Origin: Terfezia claveryi
Taxonomy: Eukaryota; Ascomycota; Pezizomycetes; Pezizales; Pezizaceae
Direction: 5' to 3'
Assembly: GCA_015179025.1 (NCBI GenBank)
Contig: WHUX01000006.1
Span: forward strand, 248,001-312,000
DNA length: 64,000 nucleotides
A model generated the notes under the pieces. That model was not told where the DNA came from. It saw only the letters and a list, made by a program, of their open reading frames with translations, and did not search any database. Made by a program: the position numbers and the translations under genes. This document shows positions 10,904-23,800 of the stretch, in pieces; position 1 is the stretch's first letter, and each line of letters opens with the position of its first letter.

Positions 10904-11490
10904 GATATCGATAAATGATTTACTGATGTAGAGTAATTCAGTAATGAGGAAGAATATTTTGGAACATGCGTCTAGCTCGCTAATCCTCAAACCGTAGCTA
11001 CTTAGCTTTAATTTTTACCAAGACAACGTGAAGATTCCATACATCCCAATTCCAATTCAGTCTCAAAAAGCATTTCGGAATAAACAATGATCGTTGGGAC
11101 AATACCAGCGACTTCGCGGGTTCTTCTGTATGTCAATTAATTTCAGGAACTTGGCAACATGCCCCTTCACGTGACCCTGAATGAAGTCAATTTGATCTAT
11201 GTAGTAGTGAGCAAGCTCGGAATAGAGTAATTAATGTTGGCTTGGATACATGACAGCCCCGTACTGGTATATATATGTATGGAGAGGTGATAATTGAATA
11301 TATCCATATATGTTATGTACACAGTCGCTCGTGAAAAGGCATTACGCCAGCCCCATCAGACTTCTTGCACGCACCTGTGTCTACGTTCCTTAGCGTACCA
11401 CAACTCAACGTTTGCTCCCACAACTTAGCTCGACAACTACGACTCACCTTTTCAGCGGTGAAATCTTACTTATATCACCAACTAACAATC
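10904..11490. promoter_or_regulatory. upstream region of proteasome alpha-1 gene
   Basis: Spacer of about 590 nt before the SCL1 start codon. TATA-like tatatatgtatgg lies at 11270-11282, and pyrimidine-rich sequence fills the last about 130 nt before the ATG. I found no operator I can name. Confidence 0.3.
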
Positions 11491-12491
11491 ATGTCTGGTA
11501 TGTAACGAGGGTCGCACAGTGAGCTGGGCCTTTGGCGCTGGAAGCTAATGTGGGGTATGGGAGGGGCACAGGCAGCGCGGGGTTCGACCGCCATATCACC
11601 ATCTTCTCGGAACAGGGGCGGTTGTATCAGGTTGGTCAGTATTACACTTCAATGTGGACAAACAGCCTTCTAGGAGTTTTATAGCTTACCATAATTCCTC
11701 TGGCCATTAGAGTATGCATTCAAAGCTATCACCGCAGCAAATATCACATCTGTAGGAGTTCGTGGAAAGGACTGTGCCGTCGTAATCTCACAGAAGAAAG
11801 TTCCGGTATGTCCGGTTTGCATATTCACTGTTAATATATCTGCTAATAGCCCTCAAGGACAAGCTCATCGACCCCGCATCCGTCTCTCACATATTCAGCC
11901 TCTCACCCTATGTTGGCTGCGTTATGACCGGTTCAATAGCTGATGCTCGTGCTTGTGTTTCCCGGGCACGTGGAGAAGCTGCTGAGTTCAGGTACAAATA
12001 TGGATACGAAATGCCTTGTGATGTTCTTGCCAAAAGGCTAGCCAATATCAATCAAGTGTACACCCAGAGGGTAGGAGCTCCGAACATCAACCGGTTGTAT
12101 GAAAATAACAGCTAACCGGGTATAGGCCTACATGCGTCCCCTCGGTGTTTCTATAACCCTTATCTCTGTCGATGATGAATTTGGACCTCAACTCTACAAG
12201 TGTGACCCTGCCGGATACTATGTTGGCTCTAAGGGCACATCCTCCGGCCCCAAGCAACAAGAGGCCATCAACCACATGGAGAAGAAATTGAAGGGAAAAG
12301 ACTACGCCCCAGGTACGTGGGAAGAGGTAGTCGAACTTGGCATAACGACATTGTCGAGCGTTCTCAGTGTGGACTTCAAGAAGGGCGAGATTGAAGTCGG
12401 GTTAGTGGGTGCCAATGGAGATAGGAAATTCAGGAAGTTGACTGAGGAGGAGATCGATGAGAGGCTACAAGCTATCGCGGAGAAGGATTAA
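11491..12491 (+). CDS. SCL1: 20S proteasome subunit alpha-1 (Scl1/PSMA6)
   Basis: Five exons (11491-11497, 11572-11634, 11711-11805, 11858-12070, 12126-12491) give 247 aa, standard alpha-subunit length. The 7-nt first exon encodes only MSG before a 74-nt intron. The joins give [22 protein letters not shown], then [20 protein letters not shown] (the N-terminal alpha-ring signature), [44 protein letters not shown] and [21 protein letters not shown]. These match yeast Scl1/PSMA6 rather than other alpha subunits. It is a structural, non-catalytic subunit of the outer ring of the 20S core, cytosolic and nuclear. No irregularity was seen apart from the very small first exon. Confidence 0.95.
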
Positions 12492-15400
12492 GCTTGGGCT
12501 ATTGGTAGTGGGTGGAGTGGATATTTTGGGATCAATCGTGTAGGCTAGACGATTCTGATACCCTTATACATGACATACCATGCCTTCTTTACTTGGCCAG
12601 CAGAGTCATCCTCGACGACAAAAGAGGAATATTAGGCAAAGGTTTATAGAAATGCATCGCTCTTAGATTAATCAATCTGAAGCTTGGTGCTTGATGTTAC
12701 GTGCTTGTTTATCCTTGAGATCATTTTGATTCATCTAGAGCGATTAAAGCCTAGACTCGTAATACTTGAGGTTTATTGTTGTCCTTTAGCAGCTCATATA
12801 TCTTCCTTATGTCAAGTAACCGAAAATATGCACATGCAACTCTGGGGATTTATGCTGGGGTGTACCCATATGTACTTAATCGGGTTGACGTTAAATCAGA
12901 GTCGAACCCGCAGAAATTTGCTACGTCACAATCTATCGTTAGGTTAGTTACGAGACTATTTCTAGAGTAGATGATGCTTATGGCTGTGCGAGAGTAGCTA
13001 ATGCTTAAACTCATCGGAAGAGATATAGTGAAATTTATCCCATATACAAATTCAAAAATGGCCTGATGCCCTAAAAAAGGTTTTTCTTGATATGGGCAGA
13101 AGCTGGGATATTGGGACGGCAATTGCTTGAATAAATGGCGTGTTTTGTATGTTTGCAGTGGTGTGGAGTTGCCCCTCGATATTTTCGGACTGGGTACTGA
13201 CGCGCTTGAGATTGGAGATTGCTTTAAAAAGGGAATATGGTCGGGCTTGGCATTCAGCTACTTTTCCGTATATAAGGTTCTCGCTTCTTTGTCTTCTCAT
13301 ACATACATACATACATCATAGAACTTCGTATACACACTGTCAGATCTCCTCACAGGTAAGTGAGTGGAGTTTCATTTTGAGGTGTGATTGTTTCTTTTCT
13401 TCTTCAGTACACAGCAGCAATTGGGTCCTTTATGCCCTCCGTCGCTAAGTACCCATTTTCTCCGATCCCTCTCGAAAGTCGCCGCCCAAGTCAATCTCCC
13501 GAAGGCCAGGGCTGATTTCGCAAACCTCGTGGCAAGGCTGCGTAAGAATCCCGCCAGGGAAATCCGTCATCAGGAATTTTTGATGTCAGCAGACGTGAGA
13601 ATTATACTGTCTGGGATTGCCGGCAAAATACCCTCCGACAGCTGTTTCAGCACATCGTTGACAGCAGGCCTGGGGAGAGTGGAGGGCGGGGTTGCTCACG
13701 TTTGCTGACATCAAAAATTCCTGATGGCGGATTCCCCTGGCCGGATCTTACGCTGCCTTGCCTGGCCTTCGGGAGATTGACTTGGGCGGCGACTTTCGAG
13801 AGCGGTCGGAGAAAATGGGTACTTAGCGACGGAGGGCATAAAGGACCCAATTGCTGTTCCCAGTCCGCGCCCCATCGGGCTGTCCAGCGCGCGCGACGCT
13901 TGGTGCTGGGTATCATAATGTTGGGAGGCAAGCTTCTTTAGCTTCGGCGTTGAAGCCATTGTATGATAAGCCTTCCGCTCTATCCCCATTGCTTCCCAAG
14001 GCTGTGCTCCTGCAGCTGCCTGTACTGTGAATCTGCAGAGATGGAGTTGGAGATTCTATGAAAATATAGAACCTTATAGTGAAAGGCTTTGTTTAATAGT
14101 TATTGGATAATTTGGATTTAACGAGACGTGTTTATTAGCGAACATATAATACCATAAGGCTCTTCAACTTGTTTATTTTATTCGAGCTCGAGGTAACATC
14201 CAAAGCACATGGGAGAATGTTGAGGGATCTGACATGTCAAGAGCTCATGAAATCTAAAGAAAACGAGGAGCCTCTAAGTACACTGAGTTTGTGAGACTTT
14301 TGAAACTTTAGCATTTAGCTAAACGTTTGGAATTCAGGGTAACAACATGACATACATAGATGGGCAGGAATTCCCCACGTAATTACTCAGCACCACTCCT
14401 TGCTTCACACCTACCCTAAGAACACCCTAGCCCAAGGGGCCTCCCCCACACGGAGGCGAGCAGAGGTTTTAATCATCAATCAGAGAACACAAAATGGCAG
14501 TCTCCGTGCAACCAGAGTAGGCAGTCTCTATCTCCGTAATAGTATTGATTAACTTTGACAGCCTCATCTAGTTCAATTCGCAATCAAGCAATCAGTGAAA
14601 GAAAAGCAAATATCTACCGACACTTTCTTGTTCCAGTCAACAGCAAAATGATGGGATGAAGGTTGCGTTACACACATTGAATCCGGAGCACGTGACAAGA
14701 AACGAAGGACTTCTGATAAGGGATTGGAGCTAGGTTGAAAGTGGACTATAGCAATTATTAAGTGTCTGGTTGGCACGACCCCTCCCTTGATTATTAAAGA
14801 GATATCCGGAGATGTTGTCATTTTCGGCATTGCAGCCGTACCTCAAGAGAGGTCAGTTCTGGAGCTAGTTTGTCAGCCTCATAGTTTCATCTCTGTTCTC
14901 CCTAGACAAGTTCCAAAGACTAATCGAGTAGCGTAGTAGCCTCTGATAGAATGTTTGAATTCAAGGTAGTCAAAACAAGCTTCCCGCTTCTGCACATGTG
15001 AAAAAAAAAGAAACGCAGTTAAACCGCTTCTAGTGTCAAAGAAGCCGTATGTATAGGAAACATACCCTGTATACCCCACCTATACCCCACGCCTCAATGC
15101 CCCTGCCAAATGCCTATGCCCAATATCATGCTCGCCATATTAGATGCATACAAATGCTCCACCTCAAATGCGCCCAATACTCTCAGGCGTACTAATAATG
15201 AAAAACATAAGGATATTAAAAATTTTGCATAGACATGAAATGCTAGCTTAGAAAAGGAACAAAAGGAAAGGGGATTAAACAGGTGAATAGACTAAGGAAA
15301 AGATAGAGGTAAACCGACAAAAATGTGAATGGTGTATGAACTCCTATGCCAATGACCGAATCCCAAGCAATTCGAAGCTTATAGTATGGAGAAGAAGGGA

Positions 15401-15942
15401 AAGGAAAAAAGGAAAAAAACCGTATGGAAGGCCAAATTGAATACTTGAACAGACCCAGTACCCCGCGACAATTCCCCAGAGAGAACCCCTATTAGACTCG
15501 AAGACAATAACCACAACATACGGAAGCAATTGTAAACGAATTGCGAAGTAGAAACCGAGAAAAAATTGGGCAAGTGATGCGGCCGTATCAGAATATAGCC
15601 TATGGCCCCAGTCTTGCCTTCTACTGGCAGCCAAAGCCTGATGCCATTCAAAAGCAAAGCAAGTTAGAAATACTAAAAGATAGAAGGCTAATAATCCGTG
15701 ATACATGCCGAGAACAATCAAGAAAAAACTCCCAAAAGTATAGACGCCCATGGTGAGTCGAAGGCCGTGAAACAAAGAATGCCTTTCCCCCAAATATTAC
15801 CTTGACTCAATTGGGTTTAATATTGAAGGCCCTGCCTTCCAACCCAGGAAGCAACCATGAAATCTTTCATATGCCAGTCGTGCGCGAGATTGTAACTTTT
15901 CTGTATTCCATACACTCATTATCAATGAACCAGTGCCCTCAA
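12492..15942. other. spacer with inverted duplication; no intact gene seen
   Basis: About 3.4 kb. Contents: a CATA microsatellite near 13300-13318, the inverted duplication at 13413-13858, a TTCAGGGTAA copy at 14333-14342, a GTCTGGTTGGCACGAC end at 14764-14779, and AT-rich sequence to 15300. The stretch 15344-15750 is probably 3' UTR of the next gene on the minus strand. No other coding region is supported. Confidence 0.5.
13413..13858. repeat. large inverted duplication (hairpin-forming)
   Basis: The left arm 13413-13600 and right arm 13693-13858 are inverted copies, near-identical over about 165 nt, with one about 23-nt block present only in the left arm (near 13511-13534) and a few substitutions. 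The spacer is about 92 nt. Shared 20-mers include agcaattgggtcctttatgc and gaggaatttttgatgtcagc-like blocks. On the minus strand the right arm continues upstream into an ATG-initiated ORF (MASTPKLKKLASQHYDTQ..., ATG at about 13959), so the right arm may be the source and the left arm the inverted copy. A transcript through it would fold into a long hairpin. No transposase or target duplication was seen. Confidence 0.8.
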
Positions 15943-18171
15943 TCACGCTGCTGTCTTGTTAGGAGTATTTGCTTGAGATGTGACCTTCGCACTTTCAAGT
16001 GCAGTATCTACATCCTCAAGCACCATGTAGGTCAAGCAAGATGCAGAGGTAACGCATTCAGCAGCAAGTGAAGGTGAAGCACGACGACTGGCAGATGGGG
16101 CGCTTGCTGGTGGAGTTAGTGTTTGTTGATCTTGAACCTCTGCGTTCCCATCATTGGAGGATCCATTGTTTCTCATCTCTTGTGAAAATCGTCGTCGTTT
16201 GGGAGGCTCGGGGTTTTCTGTGATCCTGTGAACAGGAGTTGTAGGTACTTTCTCTGAATGAAGCGTTTTTGGAGCCTCAATCTCCCCACACCTTATTTCA
16301 AGCTTACGTTTCGGTCTCATGTTCATAGCATCTCCTGTATAAGTCATCGGGGGCCCGGTGGCAACTGGGGCTGTCCTACTTCGGGAGATAGCTGAGAAGT
16401 TATTGACGTGATGTGTTCCAGGCCGCTGGGACAGAGCTATGCTGGTATATTCGGCAGTGCTAGGTGGCGCGGCACCTCTGTCACCCACGTTCGCGCCCTT
16501 CCTCTTCCTAACCTGAGATGGCCTGGGTCTTGACAATCTTGCTCGCCTCCCTTTACCTCTGTCACACCCTTCGTCACCTTCCCCAGATGCTTTATCCGCC
16601 CCCACTCTCGGCAAGAGTTCAAGGTCGGGAAAAGTACCCCCATTGGATTCCATATCCTGCTGGATTGCTTCCACCAGGGCAGTGACCTCGTCCATCGTTT
16701 TATGTTCCCCAACGTATTGTAGATAATGGGTTGGAATAGTTCCTCCTGCTCCTGAGGCCCGCCTACGAGTCACAGCCCTCACAGCCATTGGCTCTCCTAC
16801 TGCTTCCCCATCACCATCAATATGACTAGCAGACTCACTGCCTTGATTAGCCCCAGTACTCGTCCTCGATCTCATTTCTTCCCGTCTCCTAACCTTGACT
16901 GTCCAGTCAATCACGCCACCCCACCGGCGCAAGTTACCTATTTGCGTTTGGACAAGCTGAATCTGAAGGCATGCAAAGCCCCTAGGGTTGCGGTACCTGC
17001 TTCGTTGATAATGCTTCCGGCAGAAATAGACCCAAAGGTGCTTTGGTATCTTCCTCGTAGCAAGCTTGTTTCTGCCAAAAAAATGAGACACCACCTTCCT
17101 AAGTGGCGAGCCAGTCTCGCAGCTCTCTGTATATGAACATTTATGGTCATCATCAGCCTTAACGGTATCCGAAGAAGGAGAATCTGGCATACGGTCAGCA
17201 GAAGGTGACATTGGGGACGCCATAGAGGATTGAGAAGATCGATTAGGTGATGGCGTTTCACCCACAAAAGCCGAGGCTGTGCAAATTTCCGCTGGCTGAA
17301 CTCTTGACGTAAGATTTACCTGTCTACCTCTTTCGGGGGTGTTAGGTCGAGAAGTTTGTGACCCCACGGACACAGTTCGCCTGCTGGAGCCTGAAGAAAG
17401 GGGACTCGCTCGAGTCCTATTTTGGTTAGCTACTGATGTTTTCCTTCTGGTTTGGCCTAGAAGGCTAAGCTCCTTTACTTACCCAACGTCATTGACCCTG
17501 CCATGAGAAGAGAAAGGCTGTGAGCCTCTTCTTAATTGGGGTTCGTGGTATCCTTCACTGAGTGCTTGACGGCCCCAGGCGGCGCTTTCATGATCCCATC
17601 GATGACGGTCAATGTCAATACTTCCCCAACGACGTGTCCCCTGCCCGTTCTTGTCCCGAAAGTCCCTGGATGTCGCCAATGTAGCGAGAGCTGCAAGTGA
17701 ACCAGTCCCTTGGGACTGAGCGTGAGTATAGAGTCCTTGGGAACCCTGCATCACACACCTATTTTGTGTAGGTCTATCTTGTGAAGTTGTGCCAAGGGAG
17801 CGAGGGATCAACATTGGCATATGAGATGGATTGGTCTGCGCAGGAACGGAAGAAGTCCCGTAACCTCTTGAAGGTACACCAGTTGCGGAATCTACTGCAG
17901 GTTTTCTATGTTGCGAGTAAAACGTAGCCGGAGAACTGATTTCGTAGAGTCTGCTGTCAAGAGGAGATTGATAAGGTTGAGTAGCTGGATTGTATAAATC
18001 ATATTCATGATCGTATGTATGATTAGAGGGCAAAGAGCTGAGTTGAGTAGTGGGTGATAGGGTGGAGCGTGGGGTGGTTGTAGTGTTTTGAATTCTTGTA
18101 TGAGCTTGAGACGACGAGGAGTAGACCTCCTCCGGGTGATTCTCGGGATTGAGCATATCCGATATATCCAT
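15943..18171 (-). CDS. putative fungal regulatory protein with FFGRNK/CRKHYQR block
   Basis: Two exons, 18171-17483 and 17416-15943, across a 66-nt intron (gtaagt...aatag) give 720 aa. The start MDISDMLNPENHPEE is of a type common in Pezizomycotina regulators. Most of the protein is Ser/Thr/Pro-rich and probably disordered. One compact conserved-looking region (about residues 320-410) reads CSYTESCETGSPLRK, HFFGRNKLATRKIPKHLW, YFCRKHYQRSRYRN and LVQTQIGNLRRWGGVIDW, with several Cys/His but no standard zinc-finger spacing. I recall this block from a family annotated in some fungi as ORP1-like, with low certainty. Regulatory function is inferred from composition only. The 5' leader contains several in-frame stops, so the start is secure. 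Confidence 0.7.
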
Positions 18172-20784
18172 CTTGACAATGAGATTGGATTGTGACTGGA
18201 GAGGCGGTGAAAGTTAAACCAGATGAAGAGGAGCTGTTCAATGAGAAAGGTATATGTAGGCAATAAGAAGCTGGGCCAAGCTGTGTTTCTGGGTAATATC
18301 CAAGTTGTAATATAACCAAACCAGAGGATGAGTGTAATATAAGGAGATAAAGGAGAGAATTCCAGAGGGGAGAGAAGCAGATAAAATAGAGAGAGGCAAT
18401 TCGAAAGTATAATCCCTCGGGTACAATACAGGTCCTCCTCTTGACCGCTGTGTCGTGGTTTAACGAGACAAGGAGGTGGCGGCCTTGGGTGCCGGTACCA
18501 GACTACTGTGGCTGCAACTAATACGTTTGAACTCTCTTCCGATTATTACTCGTAGCCCTAAGGTCAATTGTTAGTTCACCTGGCCAGGCTTTCATTCAAC
18601 AAAGATTCAACGAAGATCAAGCACACATGTAAAGCATTGGGTTGAGGGCAAAGCAAGCGGGCATACACACTCAACTCGACAGATGCAACACCACACAGTG
18701 TGTATCCCACTTCTGTGTATCAACAGCGTGCACCAAACTCGCTTGGCTTCTCGTAGAGCTGTCTGCCAATCTTGAAGCAGAAAGATAAAACCGGTGCCTT
18801 TTTGGGTCGACCGGCCAGGGAAATTTTTGAATTTTGCTCAGCTGATGCGCCGCTTCTCTTTGGAAATGCTACCTAAATATTACTCTTAAACCTTGTTCCC
18901 CTGTTTGTTTGGCTCGTGTGTTGTTTGCACCCGAAGGTAATGGGGGGAGGGGGGCCGGCGCGGGGGGAGATTCGTTTGGACGACAAGAGGGGGTCCTCAA
19001 ACTGACGCAACAGATGTCTGGCGCAATCGCGATCTCGACCTTTATCGAATGCGAAGAACGCTGGCCCAGTGAGATTGATGACCTGGCGTATCACGGAAGA
19101 TTTTGACGTAGGACGAGGTGAAATTCGTCAGATTTCGGTGTTCAATAGAATGCAGAGGGGCCTCTCCATGGAGCGCAATGGATGTTTGAGAAGGATCAAG
19201 AATTTAAGCAAACAGCCCTACATACGCACTAGAGTGTACGGAGATGTCCCTTGGTACCGTACATCTTCGGTAGCAAGGTGCTTTTTGATAGCTGTAAGAT
19301 TGAAGACCCTGGACTTTTTTCTGCCAGGGAACAAACTGGACTGAATCGTTGCCTGGGCTGGCCTGGGGAGCACGCAGACAAGGCAAAGATGTATCCGCTA
19401 CATCCCCACCATGATTTGTGGAGAACCCATGGGCGGCAGGCTGTAGATACCGCCACACCTACACTGTACAGCACCGTACATCATGCCGGCATTGTGATCT
19501 GGGATTAGATTATCATGACGCTCCAACCAACGACTCCAACAATTATGCTGTGTTGTGCGTTCTGAACGAGAAAGGGCAGGATAAACGTCAGGACCAATTG
19601 GCTGATGCTGCGGCGCACCTGGGAAGGGGGAGAGGGGAGGGGGGGGGGGGGGGAGGAGGGAAGGGAGCATCCATGCTTTTTTTGGCGACAGCACGTTGTT
19701 CCTTTTTCGCGGACGTCGGTGAAGTGGGTTGGTTGATCACAGAAAGAAATATCGGACACCAATTGCAATCAAATTTGGCTGATTGGGAGAAAACACAAGC
19801 CTGCGGGCAGGGCAAGGGCCAGGGTCTTCTTCGGTGGAGCGCAGTTGCTTTGCTTATTTGGTGTCGTGTAAGAAGTTGTGGTGTGCCGCAGATTCATTGA
19901 ATCTATTCTATACCTGAATATATCGAACTGAGGTACAGTACCTGCGGTTAAAATAACCTTTTAGGACGAAGCAGCGGATGATGTTCAAATGGGGCTGAGC
20001 TAACTTGATTCCACTTAGAAAACTGTCGATGTAGCAAAGGCACCAAGCACGCACATCGTAACGCCTCCCCCGACGCCGACGCCGACATCAGTAACATCGA
20101 CATCTCGTCCAGCTACCGCTACAAGGCCTAGGCCGTAGCGGAATCCTAATTTAATCAGAGCAGTCGCAGTCTACACGTGCATACATACATGCGTGCGCGT
20201 GTTGAGTATCCACGAAACCACACCCCCCCCTTCTCCCCCACCCAACAGCTAACAGCATCGTGGCCGGCGAGGCTGAGAACCTAATCTACTCTACATTCCG
20301 CGGGAGCAGCAACTTGAAGTATCGGCTACCCGAGCACCCGTGCTCACAGTTTCTGCCCACTCACAATCTCGTGTGCCTGGGACACGGCATGCCATTGATT
20401 TGGAATTGAGCGAAACGCTGCATGCAGCTCCCGGCGTCCACTGATACACGTGTATGCAAATCTAAAATACATATTGACACAAAGGTATGTGCGGCTATCA
20501 ACTAGTACACTGTATGTGCATGACAAAGCCCCGGTCGCAGTGCAGGCGCGTTTGCCTATCTAAATATTTTTTTCATCTTTTTGCCTCCAAAGTTTATGAT
20601 CCCTCGTTATTATCCTCAACCTTTTGATATCCGGCTTTGCATAGTGATGCGCACCATACTCATACTCCCTATCAAGTCGAGCCTGAGGAATTCACGCCAT
20701 GCTAGTCAATATGTAAGAAGCCATTTCTAGCTAGGAGCCTGCAGTATCGGAAGTCCAACATCCAACAGAGCCGCGGCTGATTTA

Positions 20785-20815
<31 letters not shown>

Positions 20816-23800
20816 TTTTTGCATATACAAGGCTCAGGTTCAATATTTGGTTGGCGATCTCGTCCCTAGTACATACAAAGGGCCTTTAATGAAAGTACCC
20901 AAGTAGCATGTACTTGCGAGCATGGTGCTACCCAGCCCTATCTCAGACACCTCTTCGCCAGGACAGGCTGGTTACAGTAGGTGCAGCCCGTGTCTTGATT
21001 CTTTAGGGAATTTTTGCGTCAAACAAAAAGCCGCAGCGTCACGTCATTTTGGGATGAATCCTCCGAAATTGTTCTTCTGCGAGCAGCAGTGACGAAGAGA
21101 GGGGGTGAAAGGAAGGCTCCCAGTACTGAGGGGGAGGGGTGAAAAGTGGGGCACTCGATCTCCTCAAGGGTATACTTAGCAAGGAGGTGGAGGGGGTATG
21201 GGACCGCCAGAGGGAGGGGATTGCTTGTGCCGTGCATGTTTCCAGTCTCAACATGTCTTCGTCTTATCCGCAAGTTCAGTACTGACATGGGCAAGATATA
21301 CTATGCTTCTAGCGGTTCGAGGCTAGGTTTTATCAACCGAATATGCGTAGAGGGGTACGTCGCTCGCTTCTGCACGGGCACTGGTACTTCCGAGTTACCT
21401 ACAGCAGTGGCGCGGATGCCATCATGGTCCCCAAACCGTTTCACCTTCTCGACACTAGTCCCGAAGCTGAAAACAAACTGAAGCCCACAGGAGGGGTCAT
21501 ACCAGCCGAACAGACCCAAGGGTTGCCGGAACAATACCAGTCCTCCCGTGTACTACCTCCGTAGGGAATTTATTGGCTTGCTGAGACAACCCCCCTCGAC
21601 AATCGCCCGTCTAAAGTCAAGAACTAAAATCACTGGGATACTTGCCCAAGGCAAAAAGACCGTGTGATGAGACTCCGCCTGTCCTACTGGTGGAGTCACA
21701 TGAGGCATAATAGGCAATTTTCTTGTTCATGTTTTACTAGCAATAAACAAGGCTCGAAACATCAATGAATCGGACGACCGAATGGAGAATCAGCGGCAGG
21801 GGCGATGTTGCACAAGGGTACGGTTTTGCAATAAGCCAGTGGGATCGTGCATACAGCAGTATAGTTGGGAGTGGGGTCGAAGTCCTTACTGAGGAGCTTG
21901 AGTCTTCTTCCGAGATCCGATTTATGAGAATGTCATGCTGTACTATGGTACCATGGACTTGTGCTTATCAGCATGACAACTTCGCTTACCACTTAAGCTT
22001 CATCCAACCTCGCCATCGGGAAGAAGTACTGATTGATCATGACGACCGAGGCTATTGACTATCAAACGAGCTGCTCCCCATCCTACCACCCTACTATTTA
22101 CCTCTACCTGATGAGAAACTTATATGTACTCACAGTATGTACAATAGTAGATTTAGTAATGCTAAGTCCAACCTCTGGTGCTTCCCCTCCCGGTCCTTTG
22201 TCTGACAAGATGCTACTTGGTCTTAGTCTCAGGTGGGCCCCAGTCCAAAAGGATAAAATTGCTTGAAGATCTGCATTGTGTACTGCATTATTCTCATTAT
22301 AGACAGTTAGTAGACAGATGAAGAAACATGAGGATCGCCAAATGCTCAGCCCCTCTAGTATTATTGGCCCACAGCGATGCGAGGCATCCGAAACTCCTCT
22401 CTGCTTACCGTTCCTCCCATCTCGTACAATGCATTCACAATCACTTGCAGAAACCTGCACACAAAGTACTTCCTTTCGGCCTGGACTTGCTATTCCCAAT
22501 CAAATTGACCTTGGCTTGCTGGAAACGAAAGGTTTAGTACGACACGTGGCGATCTGATTTTCTACTTGCTTCAGTGTGACCAAGGACATCAGGTACTATA
22601 GCCGCAATGACTACCAATATCTTGCACCACTCGGATATATGGATATTTCAGGATACATCTTCCTCTGGAATGTCTCATCTGATACTCCAATGTTGGAAGA
22701 AGAAGAAAACGGCAGGGTCATATAGAAATCTGGCATAATTTGTTGTCTAACCAACCGCGTTTGGATTATTTCACGAATTTTTATTCAACTTTAACATGGC
22801 AAATGTTTTGATGTTCAAGCACATCTATGTAGGTGTGAATTTATGTGGGGTGGGATTATCTCCACCCGGTACTTGGAGATGGAGTTGCGATGAAGTGCAG
22901 TGGTATCAGATGCCACAATACCTTTGTGTCTATATTTCTTTTTAAGACAATTACGTACTGACAAGTTGGTGCCATCTGAACTCTAGGCTAAATGTTATCT
23001 CAGTCACCCGATTGGATAGCAAACCCTCTGCTGTCAGAGAACATCTTCCTTCAGCCAAAATTGGGGGACGACCTTCAATGCAAATTTCTCCCAAAAAAAA
23101 CCCCCAGCAAAGAAAGCAGGAATCTGCACATCGACGCAAGCGACTTGATTCAGTCCAATGTTTCATTGATCTTGTTACTATACCTTCTCGATTGCGAGAA
23201 TAAAAGTCGTTCTGCCTCTCCATATACCATTTATAGAACACCATTGGTGTTCGAAAGAATTATACCAGAATCACTTTACTTTATTGTCATCCCAGATGCG
23301 AGACTACTGTTCATACTAGAATCCAACGCTTGTGTGGCTTCTTTCTCTGGCCGCAGCTGGGATTTATTGATCTATCGTATACTATATCTTCAAATTCAAA
23401 TCCAAAAACATGGACTCATAAGAGAGTCTGCATTGAATTTTTATCAACTTCAAGATTATTGGGATGGATGCAGCCTCCTCCCTAAATCGCTCATCCCGAT
23501 CCGCAACCGGGGTTAAAGTTTTGTCAATATTTCGGGTTCCGTTCTCTTGTTTTCATTCTTGTTGCGTAAATACCCGCTTTCACAGAATATGCTGGCGCAC
23601 ATCGATCCAATTAAGGAGAAATGATGGTCTAGATATCAGAAGAGCAGGCTCGCTATGAGACTAATTGTACACGATAATCACTGGTCTGTTTCTAAATAGA
23701 GTTTATCATATGGGTTTGCATAGGAAGGATTGCCGTGAAGTGGGGATAGCAGCAAATTTCACTGGATATTTACTCCCGGTGAGAGGTTTTTTGATATCTA

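Noticed and set aside
15344..15751. Minus-strand hydrophobic ORF (about 136 aa from MGVYTFGSFFL) resembling a multi-pass membrane protein
   Set aside because: It lies in the likely 3' UTR of the 720-aa gene. T-rich minus-strand sequence yields F/L-rich chance ORFs, and no family features are visible.
22992..23516. 174-aa ORF in the gene-free block
   Set aside because: Random-like composition, no motif, no splice continuation.
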